NCBI RefSeq assembly: GCF_000331305.1
Contig: NZ_KB217478.1
Coordinates: forward strand, 2,029,679-2,093,678
Origin: Calothrix sp. PCC 7103
GTDB taxonomy: Bacteria; Cyanobacteriota; Cyanobacteriia; Cyanobacteriales; Nostocaceae
DNA: 64,000 nucleotides
Reading direction: 5' to 3'
Shown here: positions 43,130-52,310 of the stretch, piece after piece
How the letters are laid out: each line of letters opens with the position of its first letter
How positions within the stretch are numbered: the first letter of the stretch is position 1
Position numbers and translations under genes: made by a program
The notes under the pieces: generated by a model
Database searches by the model: none
Told to the model about the DNA's origin: nothing
Seen by the model: the letters and a program-made list of their open reading frames with translations, nothing else

Positions 43130-46100
43130 TTACCAAGGACTACCAATCATGGTAAAACTAGCCCAATAATAAGGATGATTTAAGGTGTCGTTATATAAAT
43201 CTGCTAATTCTGGTGGTAAATCTACTGGATTTGTGAATGCTGGACTAAATACTTTACCATTGTCAATCCGAATTTTTCCTTTAATCATTGCTAATTGTGC
43301 TTGTCGTAGTGCTTCTGCTTTGATTTTGACTTTTTCATCTCCTAATTGTTTGTAAAAATTAGTTATCAATGCTAAGGTTCCTTCGTCGCTAACATACCAC
43401 AAACTTGCTAATGCTGATTTTACCCCTGATTGTGTGGCAATTCCTGCAAATCCTAATTCAGCTTCGGTATCTCCAACTGCTGTGCGACATGCACTTAATA
43501 CTAATAGTTCTACAGCAGGACTATTAAAGCCTAAACCTCGGATTTGGTCGAGTCTTAATTTTTTATCCCAAAATTGAATGTAGGATTCTTTGGGCTGTCC
43601 TGGCTTAAATTCACCGTGGGTCGCAAAGTGTATAATTCCAAAAGGTGTTTGTCGTCGCTGAGAAAGTAAACTATTGAGGGTAAATTGCTCATTGAGCAAA
43701 GAGTTTCCTCTCCACAGTTTTTGCGTCAACAAAGATAATTCAACTGGTACTGCTGGTAATGCGTTTTGTTCTTTGAATTTAGAAGCACCTGCTGCTAAAA
43801 TTGGCATTTTTTTAATATCAGCGTAGCGAGTATCTGTTAAGCTAAGACTGGGAGTTAAGCCAACACTGTATTTTTCGACTAAAAATTGCTTGCCATCGTG
43901 CAGTGCTGCTACAGCAAGTGAGCGCAATCCGTCATCCATTAAAAATAATAAATTGTTTATTTGCTTTTGTTGAAGGTCGGCTTGTATTGGTTTGATTAAC
44001 CAATTATATAATTTTTGTGATGGCGCCAAGTAGTCTTCGGTGGTTTTATCGGTAACGGTGCTGCGAAATTCTCCTGCTGTTGCTAATACTTCAGCACGAG
44101 TAACACTATAAATTACTTTCCGAATTGGTTTACCTTTGCCAGTAATAACAATTATTTCTAATTGGTCTGAATCTCTAGAGGTATTTTCTGTTGTTGAATC
44201 TGGAACAAAATTAATGTAAACTAAAGCAGGTCTGGCGCCAGTTGCTTGTTCAATCTTAGCAAGAATTTCTTTAGCTTCATCAAATTTAAGTATAAGCGTA
44301 TCATTAAATGAGCCAAAGTAATTTTGAAATTTACGACTAAAGCTTGTTTCTAATCTTTCCATCCCTAAGTCAATATCCACAGTTTCTAAGTGATTTTGTA
44401 CAGATAATTGATTAGGTGGTTGTGGTTTAGTTTCTTCTAAAAAGCTAGGGGTGATTATATTATTAGGTGGAGGAGGGACAATAGGTTCGGTTGCGGTAAT
44501 CAAACGAATCGCATTATTACCTGCTCCTTGGGAATATAAATAAGGGAAAGATTGTCCTACGGTAAGACGATTTGTTAAACCAGTAGTAATTTCTCCTGCT
44601 GTACCGTTAATTGTGACATTACCAATATCAAATGGAACTCCCACAAATCCGCCAAAATGACGTAGTGTAAAAGAACCATTTTCTAAACTACCTGCGGTGG
44701 AAATACTCGCAGTTAAACCATTTTGATCTATAAAAGTATCTGACGCACGGAAATATCTACCTGCGGTGATATCTATATTTCCACCAACTCCACTAGTACC
44801 ACCTTGAGCATTAATAAATCTAACTGCAACATCACCTATGGGGTCAATAGTAACATTTCCGGCGTTACCTAATGTCGCATTAGAAGTAATTCTTCCTGTG
44901 CTAACACTAGTTCTTGCAATGACTTTAACTTCTCCACCTTGAGTATTTCCTGTAGCATTTAAATCTCCACTGGTGATATTTTCATTTTGACTAGTAAGGT
45001 TAATTTTACCTGCGCGCGCAGCACGACTAAATGTAGTAAGATTACCAAGAATTAATTCACCTGGTGCCAATATATTGATATCACCGCTATCTACACCAAT
45101 TCCAGTAGTGTCAATAATTCCAGAGGTCGTATTAATTTTACTACTGCTAGTTAGAGAAACGTTACCACCATTAGTGCTGACATTACTTGCGCTTATTTCT
45201 GGAGCATTTATAGTAATATTCCCTCTTTGAGTACGTATAGAGTTATTTAAATTCAGAGCTTGTTGAGTTTGGATGGTAATATCTTTTAGCGGTATAATTC
45301 CACCAACTTTGTCAGCAAATACTAATCTATCTGTATTAATTGTTAGCGAGTTAGTTCCAGATGTTTCCCCATTAAGAGTACTATTAAAAGTAATTGTTCC
45401 ATTAGTATTTGTTAGGGTTGTTTGAGTATTATCCAAAATGACCGCACCCCCATAGTTTTGTCCGTTGGTAGTGGTGACATTATTTTGAATTTCGCTTGTA
45501 CCACTAGCATCGGTTGTTAAACTTCGCGCGTTTACTGTCCCAGCAAAGCTAGTTAACCCTCCACTATTTACAGCCAAGTTACCATTCGCATTAACGTTCG
45601 TGTTGAAACTAATACTCCCATTGTTGATGCTATTAAGAGCAATATCTCCTCCCCCGACAGTTAAACTACCCAAATATGTTTGTGAATTAACTGTTATGAT
45701 ATTACCGTTTATTGTTGCACGACCATTGACATTTAGCTGGTTTAGTGGTTGATTTATACCAACGTTATTATTAAAGGTGATATCACCATTACCTGGGTTT
45801 AGGGTTAGGGAGTTATTACCAAATACTTGCCCATCAACAGTACTATTAAAAGTGATAGGATTATCTGTAGTTGTAAGTACAATATTGGCGCCATTTATTT
45901 GAACTGCATCGTTATAAAGTTGTGCATTGGCTGTAGTGACATTGCCACCAAGTTGAATTGTACCTGTTGTGTTTAAGGTGTTACCAATAATTCCATCTGC
46001 TGCAATATTTCCATTTGTTGCGGTGATAGAAACCGCACCTCCTGCTCCCCCTGTTTGTGCTGCGTTTAGGGTAGTGGCACTAGTATCAACATTTGCTCCG

Positions 46101-48934
46101 ATTAAAGTTATTGAACCACCAGATGTCAACACAGGTTGAGCAATACTCAAAGTTCCAGAGCTATTTAAAAATAAATTCCCACCATCGGTATTTATCTGAC
46201 TAAGACCATTAAAGTTAATTTGGCTGGAAGCGGTAATATTTCCAATTGTTAAATCTGCCCCGTTATTATTAACACCACCATTAATATTAACAATCCCAGA
46301 TGTATTGATTTGTAGAGGATTATCTATACCAGTGGAACTTGTGGCGCCAAAAGTTAATAATCCAGTGCTAATATCTCCTGTACTATCTAGATTAATTATC
46401 CCACCTTTATTTGTCCCACTGGAATTTAACGCCACCCCAGTTGTTGTAATGCTATTACCACCAAGAGTAATATTTCCACCGTTGGTAGTAATATTACGGC
46501 TAAGATTTAATGTACTGGCTTTTAACAGTATTGAGCCACCATTAGTATTAATATTTAAAGGAATACCTGTGCCAAAAATAATTTCATTAGCTGATATAAT
46601 ATTGCCAATTAAAATATCTGCACCGTTATTAACTGGACTCACATTTATATCGATAATACCAGGTGCATTTATTTGCAAAGGATTATCTATTCCAGCAATA
46701 TCAGTGGCGCCAAATATTAAGGTACCAGTAGAAATATTTCCGCTACTTTCTAGAGTAATGGTGCCACTTTGATTTGTACTACTAGAGTTGAGTATAGCTC
46801 CGGTAGTTGTTATAGTACTACCACTAAGGGTAATATCTCCACCGTTGGTAATGATATTGCGATTAAGATTTAAGGGAGTGCTGGTTTTTAAAATTACCGA
46901 ACCACCATTAGTATTAATAATGCCTAATTGAATATTACCTGTGGTAATAGCATTAAATGTGCCTCCCGCAGTTTGAAAAAGGTTAGCATTATTACTTTCG
47001 ATGCCATTAGCTGCATTCAAAGTAATTGCAGAGCCATTAGTAATACTTGACTCTATAGACGCAGTGGTAATTTTACCATCACTACTGTTAAAAGAGACTA
47101 ATTTACTACTTGTACCAGAGCCGGCAACATTGATATTGATATCACCAAAAGCATTAAAAACAACATCTCCATGACTTCCTAGAGTACCGCCATTAGCACG
47201 AAATGCATAGACGCTATCGCCAAGTGTAATTCCTCCTGCGGTACTTGTGATATTAATATTACCTGCATTCCCAATATCTGTACTTGAACCAAGAAACGCG
47301 GAAGATAAAGCACCAATGTTTATATTATTACTAGCTTTTACATCAATTTTTCCTCCATTAGTATTACCTTGGCTCCAGAGAGTAAACGTATTGATGGCGC
47401 CGTTAGTACTGTTAAGAGATATGTCACCTCCTTGGGTAGTAACATTTTGAATATTAATATCTCCACCAGCTTGAAAATTGACTAATAAATTTCCAGTAGG
47501 TACACTAGTTACAACATTGCCATTACCAGTAATATTACCTCCTGCTGTTAAGAATAATGCAGGATTTGTTGGGTGTACAGCTGGGTCAATAGCACTAATA
47601 TTAACGCTATCGTAACTTATGTTTCCCCCTGCCGTAACTTGTAACGAAGCTCCAGTGTAACTAAAAATTTCAAAATCAGTACCAACATCAAATATTGGGT
47701 CATATAAACTAAGAAGATTTGCGGTTTCTCCATTTAAATTCTGAGTATTAAAGTTTCTACCGCTTTGAAAATGAGCATCGGTAGAAATAATACCATTGCT
47801 AGTTAAAGTTAAATCTCCACCACTTTGAAAAGGTTTATTACCGTTACGTGATGATTCTAACGCAAGAATATCAATCCCTTGGTTGCCTTGAATATATAAA
47901 CTACCACCAGATTTTATAGATGTTGAATTTAATTGGTTGATATTATCTCTAACAATTACGTTGTTTCGTGCTAATAAGTTTAAATCACCTGTAGTTTGTA
48001 AATTACTTCCAACTAATTTTAAATTATTATTGGCGTTGAAAACTGCGTTACCTGCTGTAATTTGTTTCGTCGCAATATCACCAGGCTCTAATTTAATACC
48101 ACCAGTTAAATCAAAACTACCATCAGAGTTTAACTTTACGTCTGTAGCCGAAGCCGCATTTCCACCCGTAATTAATTGTGCTAAAGAAATAGGACTAATT
48201 AAATTATTATAATTATCATTATTAATAGGTGAAAATTCTAAACTGAGTAAACTGCCTTGCTGACTTAGCCTTAATAAATTCTTTCCTGGAACTGATGCAA
48301 CAGTAACTTGTCCTTTTGGCGCCGATAAACTACCCGAACTAATTACTGTTCCAGCAAATAAAGATAAATTATTACCATTTCCAACAGCTAAATTCCCGGC
48401 ATTAAAAATACTTCCTGGCAATTGATGTGTAAAAACAAAAGAACTGGGGTTCCCAATTAGCGCTGCATAATCGTTACTACCAACACTACTAAAGAAATTA
48501 GCATTGCCAAACCCGATACTATTAGCAGTTGTCGCAGTAAAAGAACCTGGTACATTTAAACTTGCATTCCTACCAAAGACAAAACCAGCAGGATTCATCA
48601 AATACAAATTAGAATTACCACCTGTAACTTGAATCAAACCATTAATGATTGAAGCATTCCCACCAGAAACCCGTGTCAAAATATTTTGAATATTCGGATT
48701 AGACAAAAAATTTGCTATCTCATTTTGGTTCAAGCCAAATTGACTCAAGCTGTGAAATAAGTTTGTACCATCAGTAGAGAACTGCCCACCCGTAATGTCA
48801 TAAGTATTTCCATTGATACGAACTTGAGAATTTACACCATCACGTGCAGGAGAAATAGATTGTGCCTTTACAACACTGTTGTTTGCCGCAACAGCAAGCG
48901 TTAATAGCACTAACTTTAATCTAAAAGGGTTCAT
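43130..48934 (-). CDS. Two-partner-secretion exoprotein (TpsA) with C-terminal CHAT caspase-like domain
   Basis: A 1934-residue protein in three parts. After a signal peptide (ending VKAQS), residues about 25-165 form the TPS/filamentous-haemagglutinin secretion domain (ARDGVNSQVRINGNTYDITG, FLSNPNIQNILTRVSGGNAS, NLYLMNPAGFVFG). A long parallel beta-helix of Gly/Asn/Thr repeats runs to about residue 1500. The last 330 residues are a CHAT domain: LNNLLFLMDDGLRSL-like core, then catalytic His in IIHFATHGEF (about 1773) and Cys in VLSACRTAVGD (about 1816). Both residues of the caspase-type dyad are intact. The matching TpsB pore gene lies on the opposite strand at 52311. It is expected at the cell surface, with protease activity inferred only. 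Confidence 0.92.
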   Translation of the reverse strand: MNPFRLKLVLLTLAVAANNSVVKAQSISPARDGVNSQVRINGNTYDITGGQFSTDGTNLFHSLSQFGLNQNEIANFLSNPNIQNILTRVSGGNASIINGLIQVTGGNSNLYLMNPAGFVFGRNASLNVPGSFTATTANSIGFGNANFFSSVGSNDYAALIGNPSSFVFTHQLPGSIFNAGNLAVGNGNNLSLFAGTVISSGSLSAPKGQVTVASVPGKNLLRLSQQGSLLSLEFSPINNDNYNNLISPISLAQLITGGNAASATDVKLNSDGSFDLTGGIKLEPGDIATKQITAGNAVFNANNNLKLVGSNLQTTGDLNLLARNNVIVRDNINQLNSTSIKSGGSLYIQGNQGIDILALESSRNGNKPFQSGGDLTLTSNGIISTDAHFQSGRNFNTQNLNGETANLLSLYDPIFDVGTDFEIFSYTGASLQVTAGGNISYDSVNISAIDPAVHPTNPALFLTAGGNITGNGNVVTSVPTGNLLVNFQAGGDINIQNVTTQGGDISLNSTNGAINTFTLWSQGNTNGGKIDVKASNNINIGALSSAFLGSSTDIGNAGNINITSTAGGITLGDSVYAFRANGGTLGSHGDVVFNAFGDININVAGSGTSSKLVSFNSSDGKITTASIESSITNGSAITLNAANGIESNNANLFQTAGGTFNAITTGNIQLGIINTNGGSVILKTSTPLNLNRNIITNGGDITLSGSTITTTGAILNSSSTNQSGTITLESSGNISTGTLIFGATDIAGIDNPLQINAPGIIDINVSPVNNGADILIGNIISANEIIFGTGIPLNINTNGGSILLKASTLNLSRNITTNGGNITLGGNSITTTGVALNSSGTNKGGIINLDSTGDISTGLLTFGATSSTGIDNPLQINTSGIVNINGGVNNNGADLTIGNITASSQINFNGLSQINTDGGNLFLNSSGTLSIAQPVLTSGGSITLIGANVDTSATTLNAAQTGGAGGAVSITATNGNIAADGIIGNTLNTTGTIQLGGNVTTANAQLYNDAVQINGANIVLTTTDNPITFNSTVDGQVFGNNSLTLNPGNGDITFNNNVGINQPLNQLNVNGRATINGNIITVNSQTYLGSLTVGGGDIALNSINNGSISFNTNVNANGNLAVNSGGLTSFAGTVNARSLTTDASGTSEIQNNVTTTNGQNYGGAVILDNTQTTLTNTNGTITFNSTLNGETSGTNSLTINTDRLVFADKVGGIIPLKDITIQTQQALNLNNSIRTQRGNITINAPEISASNVSTNGGNVSLTSSSKINTTSGIIDTTGIGVDSGDINILAPGELILGNLTTFSRAARAGKINLTSQNENITSGDLNATGNTQGGEVKVIARTSVSTGRITSNATLGNAGNVTIDPIGDVAVRFINAQGGTSGVGGNIDITAGRYFRASDTFIDQNGLTASISTAGSLENGSFTLRHFGGFVGVPFDIGNVTINGTAGEITTGLTNRLTVGQSFPYLYSQGAGNNAIRLITATEPIVPPPPNNIITPSFLEETKPQPPNQLSVQNHLETVDIDLGMERLETSFSRKFQNYFGSFNDTLILKFDEAKEILAKIEQATGARPALVYINFVPDSTTENTSRDSDQLEIIVITGKGKPIRKVIYSVTRAEVLATAGEFRSTVTDKTTEDYLAPSQKLYNWLIKPIQADLQQKQINNLLFLMDDGLRSLAVAALHDGKQFLVEKYSVGLTPSLSLTDTRYADIKKMPILAAGASKFKEQNALPAVPVELSLLTQKLWRGNSLLNEQFTLNSLLSQRRQTPFGIIHFATHGEFKPGQPKESYIQFWDKKLRLDQIRGLGFNSPAVELLVLSACRTAVGDTEAELGFAGIATQSGVKSALASLWYVSDEGTLALITNFYKQLGDEKVKIKAEALRQAQLAMIKGKIRIDNGKVFSPAFTNPVDLPPELADLYNDTLNHPYYWASFTMIGSPW
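46317..47042. repeat. 363-bp internal repeats in the exoprotein gene
   Basis: Within the beta-helix region, two neighbouring copies of a 121-residue unit are seen; GGATTATCTAT occurs at 46317 and again at 46680, exactly 363 bases apart, with matching flanks (for example FGAT...GIDNPLQIN in the protein). They are diverged at many third positions, so the duplication is not very recent. The outer limits of the repeat are approximate. Confidence 0.65.
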
Positions 48935-49217
48935 AAGTGTAAATAACTAACCTTAAACAGTAAGAGATATAAATAAATACGTGTATTTCCCGAACAATAT
49001 AACCTACAAATCGTAGAAGCGCGTAAGGGATATTACGTAGTAACACACCAAAAACTTCAAAAATTTCTTTCTTTGTGTATAAAAAAGCAAGCTGTTACAA
49101 AACTGCGAAATGTGGGAATAATGTAATTGGTGAAATAGCCTTTATTGGTACTGTGCGACTTTTTATATCAAAGACTGAATTAAATTATCCAAAAAATAAG
49201 CTTTTGAAACTACTCCT

Positions 49218-49931
49218 ATGTCCAAACCACGAAATTTCGCTTTTTTCCCGATTGCATTAACAATGCTTTCAATAATCTCCCAACCTGTTTTCGCACAAGT
49301 TCGTTTCAAACCACCTAGTACAAAGCCACCTGTTGTGACTCGACCTGGGGGAAGTCGTGGGGAATGCGTTGATAAAACTCAGCAAGGACTTCGATTTGTG
49401 AAAGGGTTGATACCCAAGAATAATTTTGGACTTACAACCTCTGCAAATCCCACGTTAATGGTTTATATACCAAAATCCACAGCTACAAATCTTACACTGG
49501 AATTACGTTCGGAAGATAAGAAACAAATACTTCTCCAACAAAATTATCCTGTTCCTGCCAATGCTAGTGTCATTCCCATGTCTCTAAGTGGTACAAAAGG
49601 TTCAGAATTAAAAGTGAATCAAAATTACTATTGGAAAGTGACCTTGATATGTCCAAGTCGTGATAGAGATTCAGGCGCCAATAGTGTTGCTCAAGGGTGG
49701 ATACAACGTATCCAACCCGATGCTCAAATTCAAGATGCAATTCTTCAAGCGGCGCCGCAAAATCTTCCTTCTGTATACGCGGAAGCAGGTATTTGGTTCG
49801 ATGCATTAATGAGTTTAGATGCGCTGCGTCAACAACAACCACGAAATAGATTAATAACAGCTAATTGGAACAGTCTTTTAAGGTCAGGGCAAATTGAAGA
49901 AGCAATTATATCTCTTTCAAATATAAAATAA
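49218..49931 (+). CDS. DUF928-family exported protein
   Basis: A 237-residue protein with a signal peptide (FAFFPIALTMLSIISQPVFA) followed by the DUF928 pattern: RPGGSRGECVD, LIPKNNFGLTTSANPTLMVYIP and YYWKVTLICPSRDRDS, with two Cys that may pair. DUF928 proteins occur mainly in cyanobacteria, often beside CHAT and CHASE2 genes; the function is not known. It is likely periplasmic. It starts 283 bases from the divergent CHAT exoprotein and is followed by the CHASE2-cyclase after 77 bases, so it probably belongs to the same module. The start is the ATG at 49218. Confidence 0.82.
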   Translation: MSKPRNFAFFPIALTMLSIISQPVFAQVRFKPPSTKPPVVTRPGGSRGECVDKTQQGLRFVKGLIPKNNFGLTTSANPTLMVYIPKSTATNLTLELRSEDKKQILLQQNYPVPANASVIPMSLSGTKGSELKVNQNYYWKVTLICPSRDRDSGANSVAQGWIQRIQPDAQIQDAILQAAPQNLPSVYAEAGIWFDALMSLDALRQQQPRNRLITANWNSLLRSGQIEEAIISLSNIK

Positions 49932-49947
49932 AATTTGCGCGTTGGTC

Positions 49948-49974
49948 TAGAGACGCTCCGGAGCCGCGTCTCTA
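49948..49974. repeat. GTAGAGACG-family palindrome
   Basis: TAGAGACGC and GCGTCTCTA form the arms around CTCCGGAGCC. It lies between the DUF928 gene and the cyclase gene. Confidence 0.75.
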
Positions 49975-50008
49975 CAACACATTTAGGTATGTGGCAGGAT
50001 AAAAATAA

Positions 50009-52210
50009 ATGTGGAAAAAAATTAAAAAATTAACTTGGAAATTCCGTGGTGTTATTATTACCGCACCAACTGTTACCGGATTCATAATATTACTCCGCAT
50101 TTCTGGGTTGCTTCAATCTTGGGAATGGCAATTATTCGATAAATTTATCCGCATATCTCCTCAACTTCCCCAAGATAATAATATTATAATTGTTGAAGTT
50201 ACCGAAACGGACTTGCAGAAATATGGTTTTCCTTTATCAGATATATTAATTACACAATTATTAAAAAAAATTAAAGCACAACAACCGCAAGCAATTGGAT
50301 TTGATATTTATCGAGATTTACCCGTAGGTGATGGAACTGAAAAATTAAATAAGCTATATGAAACAATGCCAAATTTAGTAGGCATTCAAAAAGTTAGCCA
50401 GCCCAGCATAGCACCTTCCTCAAAACTTAAACAACTTGGACAAGTAGCAGCTAATGACATTTTAGTTGATATTGATGGAAAGCAACGTCGGGGATTATTA
50501 TCTTTGCCATCTCAAAATGGTGAAGAAATTTTAACTTTAGGCATGAATATGGCTTTACAATATCTACAAAATAAAGGTATTAATCCAGAAATTACTCCAG
50601 ATAACCATATTAAAATAGGGCAAACTATTTTTAATAAGTTTCAAAAAAATTATGGTAGTTACGTAAATGCCGATGAAGGCGGATATCAAGTATTATTAAA
50701 GAGTTATCGTACCCGTAATAGTTTCATTCGTGTCTCTGTCGAGCAAGTATTAGAAGGCAAAATCTCTAGAGATTTGTTTAAAAAAAGGCTCGTTTTTATT
50801 GGTAGTACTGCCGAAAGTTTGCGAGATTTTATTTCTACACCCTACAGCATCTTAAAACCAACTCCAGGTGTTGAGGTTCACGCTCAATTAAGCAGTGCAA
50901 TTATTACTCATGTTCTAGGACGACCTTTGTTAATTAAAAGTTGGAACGAGCAATGGGAATATTTATGGATTGTTAGTTGGGGATTTATCGGCGCCGTCTT
51001 AGTTTGGCAGCAGCGTAATCATCAAATTCGCTCACTTTTAGATAGAGTAAAAGTTATTCTTGGCTTAATTGCAACAGCAAGTATTTTAGTAGCCATTACT
51101 TATATTGCATTTTTAAATAATTATTGGATTCCCCTTGTGCCTTCATTCTTAGCATTTTCTGGTTCTACAATTGCCGTCATGGGTTATTTCTCACAAAGTG
51201 TAGCAGATATGCGTAAAACTCTCGGACGCTATTTAACTGACGATGTGGTGACAAGTTTATTAGAAAATCCGCAAGGTTTGAATTTAATTGGTGAGAAACG
51301 CAAGGTTACTACTTTAATCTCTGATATTCGTGGTTTTACTAGTATGTCAGAAAAGTTACCACCAGAAGAAGTGGTAAGGGTACTAAATTTATATTTGAAT
51401 GTGATGAATAAAATCATTAAAAAATATGGTGGCACAATTAATGATATTATGGGTGATGGATTAGTCATATTTTTCGGCGCCCCGATTCAGAAAGTAGATG
51501 ATACAGAACGTGCGGTTGCCTGTGCTATAGCTATGCAGCAAGCAATGGAAACAGTAAATCATAAAAATAAAGAATTAAACTTACCCGAATTGCAAATGGG
51601 AATAGGAATCAATACGGGTGAAGTTGTTGTTGGTAATATTGGTTCAGAAGAACATATTAAATATACCGCAATTGGCAGCCATGTTAATTTAGCTGCGCGA
51701 ATAGAATCTTATACTATAGGTGGACAAATATTAATTTCAGAAAGCACTTATAGTGAATTATCTGAAATTATCAAAGTTCGCAAAACAATGGAAGCTATGA
51801 TGAAAGGAGTTGCAAGTGCGGTAACTTTATATGATGTTGGAGGAATTGCTGGTAAATTTAATTTGTTTTTACCAGAGGAAACGGAAGACTTGATTAGCTT
51901 GGTAGAACCGTTGCCATTAAGATTTAGTATTTTAGAAGGAAAACATTTATCGGAAGATAATTTTGCTGGTAAATTGATGCAGATGAATAGTAAAAATGGA
52001 TTAATTTACGCCGATAAAATCCCTAAAAACTTTAGTAATATTAAAATTATTCTACTAGATGGAGAAAATCAACATTTATTGAGTGAGATATATGCAAAAG
52101 TCACAAATCAATCGACAGATAAGCAAGGTTTTTATATCCACTTTACGAATGTTACACCGCAGATAGAAACAATATTAACAGCAAGTCTTGGTAAGATGCC
52201 AAATTTTTAA
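50009..52210 (+). CDS. CHASE2-domain class III nucleotide cyclase
   Basis: A 733-residue membrane sensor-enzyme. A first hydrophobic span near residue 20 is followed by an extracytoplasmic CHASE2 sensor (to about 300), three spans (about 318-395), and a class III cyclase domain (about 430-610). Metal-binding Asp439 lies in LISDIRGFTSMSEKL and Asp483 in DIMGDGLVIFFGAP. The purine-binding Lys is in EEHIKYTAIGSHVNLAARIE (Lys551), but the usual partner Asp/Thr is Ser557; the transition-state Asn560 and Arg564 are kept. It should form cAMP or cGMP, with the base uncertain. A C-terminal domain of about 120 residues (LPLRFSILEGKHLSEDN) resembles a PilZ-like fold only loosely. Neighbours suggest control of, or response to, the secreted CHAT protein. 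Confidence 0.9.
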   Translation: MWKKIKKLTWKFRGVIITAPTVTGFIILLRISGLLQSWEWQLFDKFIRISPQLPQDNNIIIVEVTETDLQKYGFPLSDILITQLLKKIKAQQPQAIGFDIYRDLPVGDGTEKLNKLYETMPNLVGIQKVSQPSIAPSSKLKQLGQVAANDILVDIDGKQRRGLLSLPSQNGEEILTLGMNMALQYLQNKGINPEITPDNHIKIGQTIFNKFQKNYGSYVNADEGGYQVLLKSYRTRNSFIRVSVEQVLEGKISRDLFKKRLVFIGSTAESLRDFISTPYSILKPTPGVEVHAQLSSAIITHVLGRPLLIKSWNEQWEYLWIVSWGFIGAVLVWQQRNHQIRSLLDRVKVILGLIATASILVAITYIAFLNNYWIPLVPSFLAFSGSTIAVMGYFSQSVADMRKTLGRYLTDDVVTSLLENPQGLNLIGEKRKVTTLISDIRGFTSMSEKLPPEEVVRVLNLYLNVMNKIIKKYGGTINDIMGDGLVIFFGAPIQKVDDTERAVACAIAMQQAMETVNHKNKELNLPELQMGIGINTGEVVVGNIGSEEHIKYTAIGSHVNLAARIESYTIGGQILISESTYSELSEIIKVRKTMEAMMKGVASAVTLYDVGGIAGKFNLFLPEETEDLISLVEPLPLRFSILEGKHLSEDNFAGKLMQMNSKNGLIYADKIPKNFSNIKIILLDGENQHLLSEIYAKVTNQSTDKQGFYIHFTNVTPQIETILTASLGKMPNF

Positions 52211-52310
52211 ATATTGTACTCACGGCAACAATAATTGTATAAACAATATTTGCTAGTTTCTCTATGTCTGGATATAGTGTTATAGGTTATACACATACTG
52301 TCCAGATTCG

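Noticed and set aside
46305-46772. 155-residue plus-strand frame within the exoprotein gene
   Set aside because: It is an antisense shadow of the repetitive beta-helix region, with an unnatural Pro/Val/Ile-rich composition.
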